Positions 21,414 to 34,261 of a DNA stretch of 64,000 nt are shown here, one piece after another. The notes beneath the pieces are model-generated. The model was not told the origin of the DNA and made no database searches. It was given only the letters and a program-made list of their open reading frames with translations. Within the stretch, counting starts at the first letter, position 1. The number at the start of each line of letters is the position of its first letter. The position numbers and the translations under genes are program-made. The DNA comes from Margaritispora aquatica (taxonomy: Eukaryota > Ascomycota > Leotiomycetes > Helotiales > Discinellaceae): assembly GCA_007644065.1 (NCBI GenBank), contig VJWN01000012.1, forward strand, positions 104,654 to 168,653, in the 5' to 3' direction.

Positions 21414-22437
21414 AAGAGAAAAGGAGAAAGGGAGACGATCATACCGGTGATGTTGAATTTGGTTGGACATGGAAGGGCTGAAAGGAATTCCTCCTAACTT
21501 TTGCCGAAGAATTCTCTGTGTGGGGCATTGATCATAACTGTAGTGACAAATGGTCTTTCGATTCATCATTGAGCTGTGCAATTTACAAGGCTTTGTTTGC
21601 ATACATAATTATTTTCTGTTTAGCCTAAGTTAGGTATACAAGAATTGAGAACAAATTGAACAACATAGCTTTCACCCTAGTATACAATAAGCGACTTTGG
21701 TTGATTACTGTTCACTCCACAGCTTTCTAAAGCCCAGAAATTTCGAGTAAAACCTGTCGAGTGTAACCGGTTGCCAAAAGAGCCTATTGTCGCAAGATGT
21801 GGAATAATCAATCTCCTCTGGTAATTAGCATGTCCCACGATTAGTAATCTTCCGGAACAGTGTAGCAGTGTAATCCCAGCCACGTTGATATTGCACGTCA
21901 ACCTTCTTTGCGTCTGCCTTAGGTATCTCGAATCATAAGAGATGGATTGTATTGTATGTCCTGAACCTTGGCCAACATTGCGTCTTGGATAGCCTTCACG
22001 TGAATGAATATTCCAAATGCGTTTTCGAATCTGAGTTGTGACTGTCGCTCGCAGCTTCAATGTATCTGCTTCTCAATGAACATGAATGATCATCACTCCC
22101 CACTACTGAGGTAACCAAGCGAACCCCCCTTTTGCACCCCGCATCACATGATCGAGATTAACCGCACCCGAACGGCATATTACCGGGTCGGGTCGGGTCG
22201 GGTCGAACTACCCCTCTCTATTTTAGGCAACACATCCACATGCGGTAAGCGCGACCGGAACCCCTCCTCAGCTGAAAACCAAAACTTGATATCGCTGACA
22301 TTCAAGCTTCAGCTTCAGCTTCAGCTCAAGACCACAGCTTTTGGGCCGATTTTCATACCTCCAGTACAGTACCTAACAGCGGAAGATATCTCCTCCATAT
22401 TCTCTTGGAAGAAACAACCACAAGAAGAGATCCAATC
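21414..22437. other. Intergenic with a GGGTC tandem repeat
   Basis: No gene was recognised. The last 300 bases hold the calmodulin-like gene's promoter, including four copies of GGGTC at 22185-22204 and a GCTTCA repeat near 22308-22326. Confidence 0.35.
22185..22204. repeat. GGGTC tandem repeat
   Basis: Four perfect copies of the pentamer GGGTC lie about 235 bases upstream of the calmodulin-like start codon. They may be a binding site or a simple microsatellite. Confidence 0.75.
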
Positions 22438-23190
22438 ATGTCTTCCAAGGAAGCGGAAAACATCGACTCATTGAAGGAGGCTTTCAAGCTGTTTGTGAGT
22501 TACCCACCGTTCCACCAACAATAGCTGAGCCGCATACCCCACGCACGCAGCCTCGTTCCGTGCTAACGTGACCTCAGGACAGTGATGGAGATGGTGAGAA
22601 TTCAGTCTTTCTTCACCTCAATCGAATGATGCCATCCATAGAGTTGCGACTGAGCTAAGCCAATTGGTGCTATGTAGGAGTCATTACCAAGCAGGAACTC
22701 GGCGACATCATGAACTCGCTCGGCCACAATGCAACAGCGACTGAGATTGAGGATCTGATCAACGAGATCGATATCGATCAGTCTGGGACTTTGGATTTGG
22801 ACGGTACTTTTGCCCTTCTCTTTCCTTACTTAGTACTAGTGGGTGGTTGACCTGACAATCACCACCTAGAATTCATCAAGATGATGACCACCGTCGCCAA
22901 GCCCTCAACCTTTGAGGAGGAAATGCGCAGCGCCTTCAGGGTCTTCGATAAAGACAACAGTGGATCCATCAGCAAAGAGGAGATGGCACAGGTGGTGTCT
23001 ATGTTTGGCGACTCGTTGACGAGTGAGGACTTGGATACGATGTTGAAAGAAGTCGACAAGAATGGTGATGGAACGATTGATTGTGAGTTATTATCTACTT
23101 GTCCTGTCTGTGGTAGTGTATTAGATGGCCTTGCTAATCATGAGGTGGTGCGTAGATGAGGAGTTTGTGAATTTCTTTAAGGACTCTTAG
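22438..23190 (+). CDS. Calmodulin-like EF-hand protein
   Basis: There are five exons: 22438-22494, 22578-22593, 22678-22803, 22870-23082 and 23156-23190. Exon 2 is a 16-base micro-exon. The product has 148 residues, calmodulin length. All four EF-hand loops have good ligand residues: DSDGDGVITKQE, DIDQSGTLDLDE, DKDNSGSISKEE and DKNGDGTIDYEE. The sequence between loops departs strongly from the nearly invariant fungal calmodulin: it starts MSSKEAENIDSLKEAF and has IMNSLGHNATATEIEDL. This is therefore probably a second calmodulin-like Ca2+ sensor rather than the essential calmodulin. Targets are unknown. The start is fixed by the helix leading into loop 1. Confidence 0.88.
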
Positions 23191-24292
23191 ATGGGCTGAC
23201 GCGCGTGGGAGCGTGGGTGAGAGAAAGAAAGATCGATGCTTCATCAGAATGTTTACATAGCGGCAGCGGGACTTACGCAGGTCCATCCATGACCTCGAAT
23301 TAAAGGCGTCTCATCATACCTCATCTAGTATTTGTGCTGCTTCTCATAAAAGGTACTATAAGAACATTAACACGTGTGCCGGGCTGGTTGCTGGCTTTGC
23401 TAGCTAAGTTTATCATCACCTTTGAAAAACACGCCATAGTATTGCTGTTTCAAGCTCTCATGCTCCAATCTATCTCCACCCAAAGACTCCTCCGTCACTC
23501 AACCTCTCACCAACGAATCACCATAACAGATGAAAAGTAGCAAAGACGACCGACATATACCCCACCCAACAGCCACAATCCACAAACTTGAATTGGAGAC
23601 CAACAGATCTTATGTAAAATAATAAAAGAAACGAGAGAAAAGCAAACAGTAGAAAACACTTGTGGCAAAAAACATAACAAGAAAGAGCAAACAGTCGAGT
23701 AGCAGAGAAGGATTTTCGAATATTACGAATGTTTTTGTTTTGTTTGTTTGCCTGTTTGGCTACCTTGACGTCATGTAGACCTACTGTTTGAGTTAGGAGA
23801 GGTGAAGTGAAGTGAGGTTGTAGTGGAATTATTGAAGTGCTGATTCGTGTCTCTTTATTAGTTGGTTGCTTGGTTGACTGGTCGATCGCCCACGCACGAG
23901 TTGATGATAATGATGATGGGGGTGGTGGTGGTGGTTAGGTGTCCTTCCTCGCGAACGCACGCTTAGTTAAAGTTTATTGCTCGCTTGTCGCGTTGCTTCG
24001 TACGCCGTCGGTAAGGTTGCATTGGACGGGTGGATGAAGTGATGTCCGTCTGGGTGTAAGTACGACCTGTGGGTGGTGAAGGAAGATTACGGTAAAGTAT
24101 CCTGGGAATAGGACCAGCAAGACGGCATCGACTCGAGCCTAGACAGGTATTTACCATGGAAGGAGAAGGAATTAGAATGGAAAAGTAGAGGCGAAATTGA
24201 TCAAATATATAAATTTCCAACAACTCCTAAATCGCTAAGAAGATTACCTGACACGCCGCCCACTCCATACCTACCCACCCCCAGCGCTTCCA
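23191..24292. other. Intergenic
   Basis: This holds the 3' regions of the calmodulin-like gene and the S41 protease-like gene. Purine-rich (AAAGAAACGAGAG) and TTTG-rich runs occur at 23,620-23,760. No gene was recognised. Confidence 0.35.
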
Positions 24293-26947
24293 TTAAGTCA
24301 CATACATCATCGGCACCTCCCTCCCATGCCTATCCCACCACTGACTCGACCTCTCGACCGGCTCCATAACAGCCTTCATGCGCACCTCATTCAGCAGCTG
24401 CCTCGCATCACTGGCCTCCTTGACCATGGCCTGCATCTCCGCTCTACTCTTCAGTTTCTTCTTGTTCTGCTTCTCTTGCTCCTCCCGCGCGCTAACCATG
24501 CCCTGACTAATGCCGCCCACCACGCACGCCTTGCCGCGGAATGCTACATTCGCAGCTTCCTCCCATTGGGCCTCGATGGGCGTCATGGATCCCTCGCCTA
24601 CGATCATGGCGGGTGTGTAGAAGACGCGACAATCGGCCTCCTCACGGACGAATTGCGCGGGGATCCCGTCTTTCAGATTAGCGTCGAGGATATGATCCGA
24701 GAAATTAATGCCGTTGTCGAGGGACCGGTTTATGGGGAGGTCAGACAAAAGCTTCAGTGTCGTGGCCTGCGAGGCGGTGATGGGTGCGTTGTTAACGCCG
24801 CGGGCGGTGGAATTGTTAGGTGGAGGAGCGATGAAGGGCTGGGCGATGCCGAGGATGGCTTCAAACGAGAGGGATTGCGAGCCTTTGACTCCGCCAACAG
24901 CTTGCACTCTGTTGTTGTTTGGCCGACCGCCGAGCATGATTGATTTCACCAGACCTTGGGTGCGCATCATCTCAGAGAAGAGTGTGCAAGTGGAGGCACA
25001 CACTCCATCGTAAAGCTGGGAATATGTATTAGCGAGGTGGCACATTAAATCGACTTGGAAGTGTGAGGGGGGTAGTGGGATATCATACCATGACGATATC
25101 TTCAGCAGCGAATGGCTGTGTGAAATTCTGTCGCGAGCCATAGCCTGTCACTGTCATGCCGGCACCAACGACGTTATTGGTTGTGAGAAGTGGATCTCCC
25201 CAGTCCCATTGTTGTAATTCTGTCACAGTATCCCCATTTACAGTGAAGGGACCGAATTTCTGGGGAACCGAGGTAAATTTAGCACGGGTTTGGGTGAGAT
25301 CAAAGTTCACATTGAAGTGTGAAAGCGACTGGTCGATGAGAAGAAAGTCATCAAGTGTTGTCTGGGGTGCAGTTGACGCTGAGAAATTTGCGAACTTCTG
25401 GTTGGTGACCTGTTGCAGGGCGTTGTATATTGGGCCAATTCTTTGCCTAGCAAACATTACATCCTGTTTCTGGGGAAACAATTGCCGAAATGCATCGAAG
25501 CCGTTCAAAATAATGCCACCTCCATTACCTTGGAGGTCAACTATCAACTTCGTTTTGCCATCTCGCTTCATCTCGGCCAACATGGTTTGCATGACGGCCT
25601 GAAACTCCGCTGGCGTGTTTGGTGAGAAGGTCGGTAGGAAAAGAACACCAACATCGCTATTTGCTTGGCTTTTGAGGTAATAGCCTGATGCTGAGCCATC
25701 TGAAGCGATAACCCTTGCTTTTGGGAAACCCTTCAATACCAAGGTACTGTTCAGTGGGTCACCAGGTTGGAATGGGGGAGGCTCTGGAGCTGCTGGAGCT
25801 GCTGGAGCGGCAACAGCAGGAGGGTTTGTACAAAATTTCTGAAATGCAGACTCGCCGTTCGTCACACCTGTAAAATTGCCTGGAATGCGCGCCAGAGTTT
25901 GAATTACTTTGGTGGTGCCATTCGCAAAGGTCAACGTGGTGTTATCACCCGGGTATGTGAATCCAGCTCGGCCATCACTATCAAGAAGTTAGTTCTGTTT
26001 TGTGAAGTTGATGAATGTACTAACCCTCCAAAATTTCCTCTAATAGTAAATCCTGGTGACGAATCAATGGCAGGATTATACATGGCAGTGTTCCAGTTTG
26101 AATCTGGATCCTGTTGCACTCCTAGATCAGCGTCACGTTGCACGAAAGTAGTTGCATCTTCGTTGTTAATTTTCACGATGGCTGATGGCGTAAATGAGCT
26201 GGTATTTCTTTTCTGGATGTCATCTGAGGATTGTCAGCTTGCCGTTGAAACCGTTAAAAGCAAAGTACACACCAAGAACGTAAAGTTGAGGAAGCGACTT
26301 CCCATCCATGCTTAATGAAACGATAGATACGTTTCTGGTAAACCGAACTGGGCGAACAAGCAGATCCCCAGCAAAGCGACTGTGATGTCAGCACAACTAA
26401 GCATATTTCCTTTGTGAATGGTCACGTACAAATGCCCATCTTTTGCATTGGTAAATTGTTTGAACAAATCTGCCTGCCACGAATACTCATTTGGATATGA
26501 GTTATTTTCGAGGCTTCGAACTACTCTAGTGATAGATTCTACCAAGTCAACGCCCGGGTATGGATAACCAGCTGGTGGAGCTTTCTTATATGGAAGATCT
26601 AGGAGAGTCAGGTGTTATTAACGCATTCATAGGGATGGAGAAACTCACCAGATTGGAATTCCACATATGGTAGCAGAGCCCCAGTTACGCCCATCGCTTC
26701 TTCCTTGTGCAACGGCACAGACTGTAGACATTTCAGAGCAATAACGCCGTCGATTGTAGGAGAAACTTTATTATTGTTAGATACAATCATCAGCCATACA
26801 TAAAGATAACATACCTCTAGGGTTCGTAGCTCGCTGCTCAGCGGCCAACTTAGCCACTTGAGCACATGGTTCTTCAGTTGATGGCGCCTGGCCATCAACA
26901 TGTACAAACAAGGCACATACCAACACCGAGAAGAAGAATGACAACAT
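24293..26947 (-). CDS. Secreted peptidase S41 family protein (CPAF-like)
   Basis: Seven exons give 778 residues: 26815-26947, 26649-26765, 26430-26598, 26273-26379, 26025-26223, 25089-25977 and 24293-25015, all closing in frame. The ATG at 26947 starts a clear signal peptide (MLSFFFSVLVCALFVHVDGQA). The middle carries NAKDGHF and then a S41-type core: KLIVDLQGNGGG (about residues 409-420), followed in exon 7 by LYDGVCASTCTLFSEMM. There the Ser in the CAST segment is the likely nucleophile by position. An Ala/Pro-rich linker (AVAAPAAPAAPEPPP) sits around 290-305. Known family members include bacterial CPAF and many fungal secreted homologues of unclear substrate. The C-terminal part is Lys/Glu-rich and probably helical. 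Confidence 0.82.
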
Positions 26948-28031
26948 AATGAGAACTTCGAGTCTGGTCTTGCCAGCTGAACCAAGAACCAACCATCTCT
27001 CTGGGGAATGGGGACATGTCCTCAGATATATTGCATGAAGGAGCAAAGAATGTTTCAAGTCTGTTACCCATCACCCTTCGGATGCTTGAACTTACGGCAA
27101 GATAAGGCTTTTGGAAACAACGACAAGAAACTTATCCAGTGCTTGATTGGAGGTATCAAATGACTAAAGTTGAGCAACTCCAAGCACATCAGACGATGGA
27201 GCCAAGCGAATGGATGTTTGGACAATGTTTGGAGTCTATTGGCCCAAGCGCGGGTTTGAAATGGATCCGTGAAACGAGATCTATCTCCCAATTGATGGAT
27301 TCGATTGTTCATTGAGATCAGACTCATGGTTAGATGATTGTTGTTGTAGTCCGAGAGTAGATAAAAGTAGAGAAGCTTCCTTGGGAGCGAACTCCTTTGT
27401 TGCTGATAAGCGATCGGCTAGCACTTAACAACAAAGCGCTTCCAATGAATCAGTCAAGATATCCAAACAAAAACAACGCCTCAAACGATGTGAGGGAGAC
27501 AGGAGAAATCGTGGGATACGAGAAGAAAGAAGTTGAAGAGGTCCTAGATAGCAATTTGATATCGATTCCATGGCAAAGAGAAGTATTGTAGCAAAGATCA
27601 CTCAGTTGCTTAGAGCATGTATAAGAGCCGAGAAGGACCACATAGCTACCTTAGCTTTAGAAACATAGAGAGTATCAGACGAGTTGATTTGAGATGATGA
27701 CGGTGCTGGTAATGATAAGAGGAAGTTGGGTAGTCGACTCTAGGTACCTAGGTAGTTGTAGTTGTATCTAGCTGGACTGTGTGTTTGTTCGCGACGAGAC
27801 AAGACAAGACGAGGACAGTTTCTGGGGTAGCTTACCTAAGAACTTACCTAAGAATCACGCAGTCACGTGTCAAGCGGCCAAACGCGGGTCCAGACGGAAG
27901 GCTCGAATTTACAATCATCCCAGTAGCAGCAAGTGAGAATGTGAGATTGTCCCAGAAATTGTTGAAAGTATCAACTTTTGCATTTGCGTATCCACGACCA
28001 CGACCACGAATTGTATCACCAAACATCCACC
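26948..28031. promoter_or_regulatory. Divergent promoter, S41 gene and lipoyl synthase
   Basis: This 1.08-kb region lies between two outward-facing start codons. It contains a TCACGTG element near the lipoyl synthase side, listed separately. Open frames such as 27064-27327 have no protein character I can support. Confidence 0.4.
27863..27869. promoter_or_regulatory. E-box TCACGTG upstream of lipoyl synthase
   Basis: The heptamer TCACGTG lies about 163 bases before the lipoyl synthase ATG. In fungi this is the core site for Cbf1/bHLH factors linked to sulphur and respiratory metabolism. A role here is inferred only from position. Confidence 0.35.
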
Positions 28032-29316
28032 ATGGCTGCAGTATCAGCACGTTTCCGATGCTTGAATGTACCTCCTCTCCGCCAGGCAGCTCGCACATTT
28101 CTCTCCGCATCTTCATCCTCATCAGCCTCGAGATCATTTGCCACCGAAACCTCAACCTCCGAACCAGCTTCAAAGCGACGCCCAACATATTTCAAAGACA
28201 AATTGAACTCGGTACCTTCGTTCTCCGAGTTTGTAGGCTCGAAAGATGAGCCATTGTCCAACGAAGATGCGCTCGAGTTGCGAACGGCGATGGTTGGACC
28301 TCCTGGAAAGAAGAAGCAGATTACACGTCTGCCGGAGTGGTTGAAGACTCCTATACCAGACAATTCGAACTATAAAAAGATCAAGAAGGATCTGCGAGGT
28401 TTGAATTTACACACTGTGTGTGAGGAGGCCAGATGTCCGAATATTTCGGATTGTTGGGGAGGAGATGACAAGAGTGCGGCGACGGCCACGATCATGTTGA
28501 TGGGTGATACTTGCACGAGAGGATGTCGATTCTGCTCGGTCAAGACCAACAAGGCGCCTGCGCCATTGGATCCTCATGAGCCGGAGAATACGGCTGAGGC
28601 GCTGTCGCGATGGGGTTTAGGATATGTGGTGTTGACATCTGTGGATCGTGATGATTTGGCAGACGGAGGAGCGCGTCATTTCACTGAGACCATTATGAAG
28701 ATCAAGCAGAAGAAGCCGGATATGCTCGTTGAGGCATTGACTGGTGACTACGCGGGAGATTTGGAAATGGTCGCAATGGTCGCAAGGAGTGGATTGGATG
28801 TGTATGCACACAATATGGAGACAACAGAAGGATTAACGCCATATGTAAGAGACAGAAGGGCAAAGTACAGACAGAGTTTGACTGTGCTGGATACGGCCAA
28901 GAAGACCGTACCTTCATTGATCACCAAGACGAGTATTATGTTGGGGCTTGGAGAGAAGGAGGAGGAACTATGGCAGACCTTGAAAGGTAACCTTGCCTAT
29001 CATTTCTTCTGAAATTATCTGCTAACATGCAACAGATCTTCGTGCAGTCAACGTTGACGTAGTGACATTCGGTCAATACATGCGACCTACCAAACGCCAC
29101 ATGAAAGTGGAAGAGTACGTCACACCAGAGGTTTTCGAAATGTGGCGCCAGCGAGCGCTCGACCTCGGATTTTTATATTGTGCCAGTGGTCCACTGGTCA
29201 GAAGCTCTTATAAAGCAGGAGAGGCATTCATTGAGAACGTGCTGAAGAAGAGGAAGACTACAGAGCCTACGATCCTCATGGATGCGTTGACTGGAATGGA
29301 GAAGGCGATTGTATAA
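28032..29316 (+). CDS. LIP5: Lipoyl synthase, mitochondrial
   Basis: Two exons, 28032-28986 and 29036-29316, have a 49-bp phase-1 intron and encode 411 residues. This radical-SAM enzyme inserts two sulphurs into octanoyl groups on the E2/H proteins of mitochondrial dehydrogenase complexes. The auxiliary [4Fe-4S] cluster cysteines are C130, C135 and C141 ([12 protein letters not shown]). The radical-SAM cluster is C161-x3-C165-x2-C168 (CTRGCRFC). The C-terminal RSSYKAGE carries the serine that ligates the auxiliary cluster. The first 40 residues are Arg/Ser/Ala rich without acids, as in a mitochondrial presequence. The ATG at 28032 has the context CACCATGG. All key residues are present. Confidence 0.97.
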
Positions 29317-30608
29317 AATAGTCCAAAGGCGCTCTTCAACAGCAGCCGGACATGTATGGCGCAATGGGGTTTGCATTGCCGGCGTTATGGGTGTGGGAAT
29401 TATAGAAGGTGTTGTTGTTGTTGATGATGATGATACTACCACCAGACGAGACACAATAATTCGAGTACATTTTGGAATCTCCACATGCTTTCATATCGCA
29501 CTATTTTCTGTTTTCACCCAAAGTGGGACCGTTGACCAAGCACATTCACGTTTCGCTCTCCGGTTATACTTGGTACCACATGTCATGTCATATTTGGGCT
29601 AAAAAAAATCCATACTAGACGTTGTGGAAACGCATGGCTATACTGGTAAGCACCACCTGAGTTTTGGTTTCTGCTGTCTGGTTCTGCTGGCTTACAGGTC
29701 TTTCATTCGTATTTTCTGTGTGGTTGTGGTAGTTGATGACCTTTTGGCCCCCATCTTCTCTTCTCAAGGAACATCAAGGGTCTCGCAAGGCTTAAGCTTG
29801 GTCCTTTGAGCGCCAATGGGAGGTGATGCGTCGCATCTTAAGCATCAGATCTTTGAGAATGCTCATCACGTGGAGTCAGCATCAGCCTCCATTTGGTCCC
29901 GAAATGGAAGAAGAGAATCGATAGTGTTATTCGGGATAAACCCTCTTCGGGCAAGCGCCCGTTGAGGATTGCCGTTCTTTGTCTTTGGTGTTTTTACCCT
30001 GGAGTTTATCCTGACTGGAGCTACATAGGCAGGGAGTGTCTGTCTTACTATAGAGAAAGTTGAGAATGTCAATATCAAGCGTTGGACGACATATATCATG
30101 ATGATTTTCTTAACCTTTATTGCTTGCAATATACGAAGTAGTACAGCTATGTCTTCCTAGACACATCAAGGCTCTACACAAATTTCCTAGTCATCACATC
30201 GTCCCAAAGAGTCTTCACTCTCCCCTTGACGTACCTGCATCTCTACGGCAAAGCTCCATCCCCCTGACCCCAGACCCTCTTCCATCCCCCAGACAGCAAG
30301 CCAATTGCAAATTACCCCCAATCCAGGATAACGGTCTTCACGCTGCATATTTTCTGCACAACAATATTGAAAATGGACAGCACAGACTGCGCCCCGAACT
30401 ACCTCTTTCTCTCACTTCTTCCGGATCTTCCTTCTATGATTCTTCTTCATCATGGAACCTCGTCAACTCCATGCATCGAGACCAATTCCTCAACTTGTCG
30501 TTTCAGCGTGTTGAAAGTTGACTCGACGACACATCACACCTCATGATCCTCAGGTCCAATACGGTACCAGCTTGCCATTAACAAGTTGACCGACATACCA
30601 TCTTCACA
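29317..30608. other. Intergenic
   Basis: This has the 3' flank of the lipoyl synthase gene, a GTT/GAT-rich patch near 29,409-29,440, and a pyrimidine-rich leader at 30,190-30,480 before the next gene. An open frame at 30120-30521 is compositionally biased and not supported. Confidence 0.35.
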
Positions 30609-31635
30609 ATGGCCAGCTCCAGCTCAATCTCCCCCTCGACCTCGCCCACTCCCTCCCCTTCCTCCCCAGATCCAGAACGCACAATGAGCATAGCAACCAC
30701 CGCCATCGGCGCCATCATACAACTTGAGCCCTCACGGATCTCAAGCGAAGCCCCCGAAGTCGTGCCCGAACAGCCCCAACCGCCACGGCATGAGGACTAC
30801 TCACACGGCAATGGGGTGTTAGTGAGTACGTATGGCGATATGGATATTAAGCGTGGTGGTGGGAATGGGATGGGTGGATCGCGGCATCAGAAACAGGTCG
30901 ATTATAGCCAGACGGAGTCGAAAACGTATCCACAGCCACCGACGCCCAGTCTGAGGAGGTATGATTGGGAACCGAGGCCTGACACGAGAATGGAGGAGGA
31001 GCGGAAGAATGGGGTGGTGGTCGCGGGGGAGAGGGAGGTGCCGAAGAGGGAACCGAGGAGTGGGAGGACGTTTACGCTGTTTACAATGGTGGTGTTCCTT
31101 GTGGTGGCTTTCTTGCTTGGTGGTGGAATCGGTGGAGGTGTAGGTGGGGCATTGTTGGCACAGGAAAAATCAAAGTACGTTTCCCTTCACATCTTGATCA
31201 CCTCATTCAAAACCCAAACTAACCAGCCTCTCCAGATCATCGTCCAATTCTGCAACATCAACAACCTCCTCCGCTCCCTCAACGACAACCGTCTACCTCG
31301 ACACGGCGGGCTGCCCACTAGTACACAACACGACCTACCTCTCCACCACCACTACCCCCTCAACCGCATTTCTTAAACTCTGCAACATCGCCATCGCCTC
31401 GCCCGCCACGCAATCCATTGAGCTCTCCAACTCCACCCGCACGAGTTTCGACGCATGTCTGGATTCGTGTGCGCAGGTCAGGGGTTGCGTCGCTGCGACG
31501 TGGATCCTGTTTGATCCAGTGGAGCCGACGAGGAATTTGGGATGCTACTTGAAAAGTGCAGTTGGTGTGAGGGTTGCGGGGGGAGAAGGCGGCGGAAGCG
31601 AGTGTAGTGGGGTTTTGAAGGGGAGTGTGGCCTGA
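30609..31635 (+). CDS. Single-pass membrane protein with cysteine-containing extracellular domain
   Basis: Two exons, 30609-31174 and 31236-31635, are joined by a 61-bp phase-2 intron, giving 321 residues. The N-terminal 150 residues are hydrophilic, Ser/Pro rich and probably cytoplasmic (no signal peptide). A single strong transmembrane helix with a glycine-rich end follows at about 154-184 (FTLFTMVVFLVVAFLLGGG). After a Ser/Thr-rich linker comes a small domain with Cys in AGCPLVH, KLCNIA, FDACLDSC, RGCVAATW, LGCYLK and SECSG. Its FDACLDSCAQVRGCVAATW and NLGCYLK resemble the PAN/apple-like modules that bind carbohydrate or protein in fungal surface proteins. This is likely a plasma-membrane or wall-sensing protein; the function is inferred. 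Confidence 0.75.
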
Positions 31636-32937
31636 GAAGGGTCATCTTCGAACAGCGGAAGAGTAATGTGTTTGTTTGGTCTTGTTTTCTGGGAAGCATG
31701 GTGTTTGGCGCTTTGGGATAGGATTAAGTTCCTTGTTGAGCTATAGTTGTCAATCAAGATGACGGTGGCAATTGTGGTGGTGACACCCAAGAGGCAGTGA
31801 GATACTGCAGAGATTTTGACCATATCATATATTCTAATTCTAACTCCTGACCGCAAATCTTCGCGAATTTCATATACATCACATTGCATCAACTTCTCCT
31901 TTCCCTTTCCAATTCCCATTCCACAAACAAGCAAGCGTCATTGATTCCCCTTCAACACAAAGTCAAAGTGAGTTGGTTAGGCGACGGCATTCTAAAGTTT
32001 TTCTCTTCATTAAATAGGTATTTTTCGGGAGTATGTCGTTTCGTTCAGTCTTTCATACATTTCCCCCTAAGCGATGTCAATTGTAAAATCGAGTCAAACA
32101 CACATTCTTCCTCCGATCTTTCCTTCTTTGTACGAGACGTCACGAAGCCTGTAGTGAAACTTAGGTGTACATGTCATGCTAACTGATGCCATCTCCAATA
32201 TCCAATATCATAATTTTGTCTCTTTACCACCAACAGCAGCAGTAGCATGCCACGAGATCTAGAGATGTTGGGTTAGGGAGTAACAACCGCTTTTCTGCAT
32301 CATGTATTCACTTTATTTGTACAACACAATCTACACGCTTCATATTTCGCCTCTATTTTCATTTCAATTAGTCTAGCTCTGTTTAGTTTCATCTCATTTC
32401 GTGTGATTGTCTGACATAATTAGAGAAAGAATGAGAATAGAAGTGCAGAGACAAACTCAACTTAACTGTCATTCTTTCTTCCCGTTTCAGAGCGAGAACG
32501 AGAACGAGAAAGAGGAGTGCAACGCGACGCAGCGCTGCATACAGGTACTTGCTTTCTCGTTTGAACTTAATCCTCTCGGCGCTCGCGCAGGAAAGCAAAA
32601 AAAACTTTTCTCTACAGTGCTTCCTTCACGGTTTCCTTCTTTCTTTCTTTCTTTCTTAAGCGAGGAAATTCTACAGCTTGTACGCCGATGACTTGAAACC
32701 CGACATCTCATAAGTAGGTAGTGGGGAATGAAAGTAGGTGCTAAGGCGATGAGGGTGGTACTACCTACCTCCTCTACTTCTTCCTTTCTTCCTGTTAGAA
32801 TGAATCGCAGTTTGAGAATATGCCGTGTAAGGTAAGTGGAGAAAATGATGCAACTTTACACCCACGCGACATGACTTCTCCCACATGCGCTTTCTGCAGA
32901 GACGAACAATATGTAATGGGATGGATGAGGATACATA
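31636..32937. other. Intergenic
   Basis: No gene was recognised. A TTTC tandem run lies at about 32,637-32,656. The sequence becomes the transposon at 32,938. Confidence 0.35.
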
Positions 32938-32991
32938 CAGTAACCGTCAACTACTAATTAAGCGAAAGTGCATAAACGCGAAAATCGCGAA
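32938..32991 (+). repeat. Left terminal inverted repeat of the Tc1/mariner element
   Basis: This starts CAGTAACCGTCAACTACTAA and matches the reverse complement of the right end in most positions, including a shared CGAAAAT block. Differences fit RIP mutation plus small gaps. Confidence 0.8.
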
Positions 32992-34261
32992 TCCTAGCTA
33001 CTATCATTCTTTTTTAATATTATAAAAATACTACCTTAACGAAGAGCTTTATACTCTATAACTAGGAATCAAATTAATAGAAAGTATCTTACTCTATATC
33101 AACGCGGTAGAGTAATAGGGAGGTTCGAAAAGGGCATTAAACAAGCTAATATCGTAAAGGAGCTATTTTTATACCCCGTAACCGTTCGATATACTATTTA
33201 CTAACAATTAGTTTACTACGACGGCCTCGAAACAGCGAAAGCCCCGCGGGGGAAATTATAAACTAATCGCGATAAACGAATCCTCCTACGATACGTTCGT
33301 TTAAACCTAAAGGATATATATCTATAGGTTATTACAACGTATAGGCTCCGATATTAGACCTTTACCGTTAAGACTATCCTTAAGAAGTACGGCATTACTA
33401 ATTAGCGTACAAAACGCCGTCCGTTATTAACGGAAGCTTACGTAGCTACTAGGCTTACCTAGTGCCTCGCGTATAGATACTAGAACTAGGAGGACTAGGG
33501 TATAGTCGTATAGAGTAACGAGTATTTAGTAGAGCGGGGGTAGGGAAAACGACAAGAATAAGTCTTTCGAACACTAGTATAGAAATAGGATCGGGATAAG
33601 GTCTAAATATACGGTATAAATAAGAATATAAAGGTTATAGTCTAGGGATCCTTCTAGGACTACGGGAAAAGTAACCTCTATATTATAGACCGTAATTTTA
33701 AGTCTAAAAAGTATAGATATTTAGCTAACTCGTACCTCGAAGTTCTCGACGTAGAGATAGTACTAGCTTTCGATAAAATAGAGCCCGGTTACGTATTTAT
33801 ATAAGACAATATACCTATATACTATACGTATAAGGTCCGCGAATAGTTTCGTCTTAGAGGTATTCCTTACTTTCTAAACTAGCCTACGTACTCGCTAGAC
33901 CTTAATCCTATTAAGCACGTCTAGTAGCACCTTAAAACACGGGTCTACGAAATATTTCCTAACGTTATAGCCGAAAAAAGCGAGTTAGAAGCCGTAAGAG
34001 CGAGGCTAGAGAGCTGTTTATAGGCTACGTAGGATATACTAGATTAGTTACTTTTCGATAATTTATATAAGAGTATATATAGTAGAATAGAGGCCTATAT
34101 CGCGGCGGACGGGTAGTATACAAAATACTAGAGGGTCTACGGTATTATAGTATATTTTTTTTATATATATATTATACGGACGAATTAAAGCTTTTAAATG
34201 ATTCTATTTTTGTATTTTTAAACTTATTAGTTAATTTAATATTAATAAAAGTATATATTTC

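Noticed and set aside
24326..24943. 205-codon plus-strand open frame
   Set aside because: It lies antisense to the last exon of the S41 gene, whose reading frame is supported by family motifs. It has no motif of its own.
30120..30521. 133-codon plus-strand frame
   Set aside because: Pyrimidine-rich leader of the following gene; composition explains the open frame.
33000..34260. Search for an intact transposase frame
   Set aside because: Stops occur throughout all frames; only fragments are readable, so no CDS is claimed.
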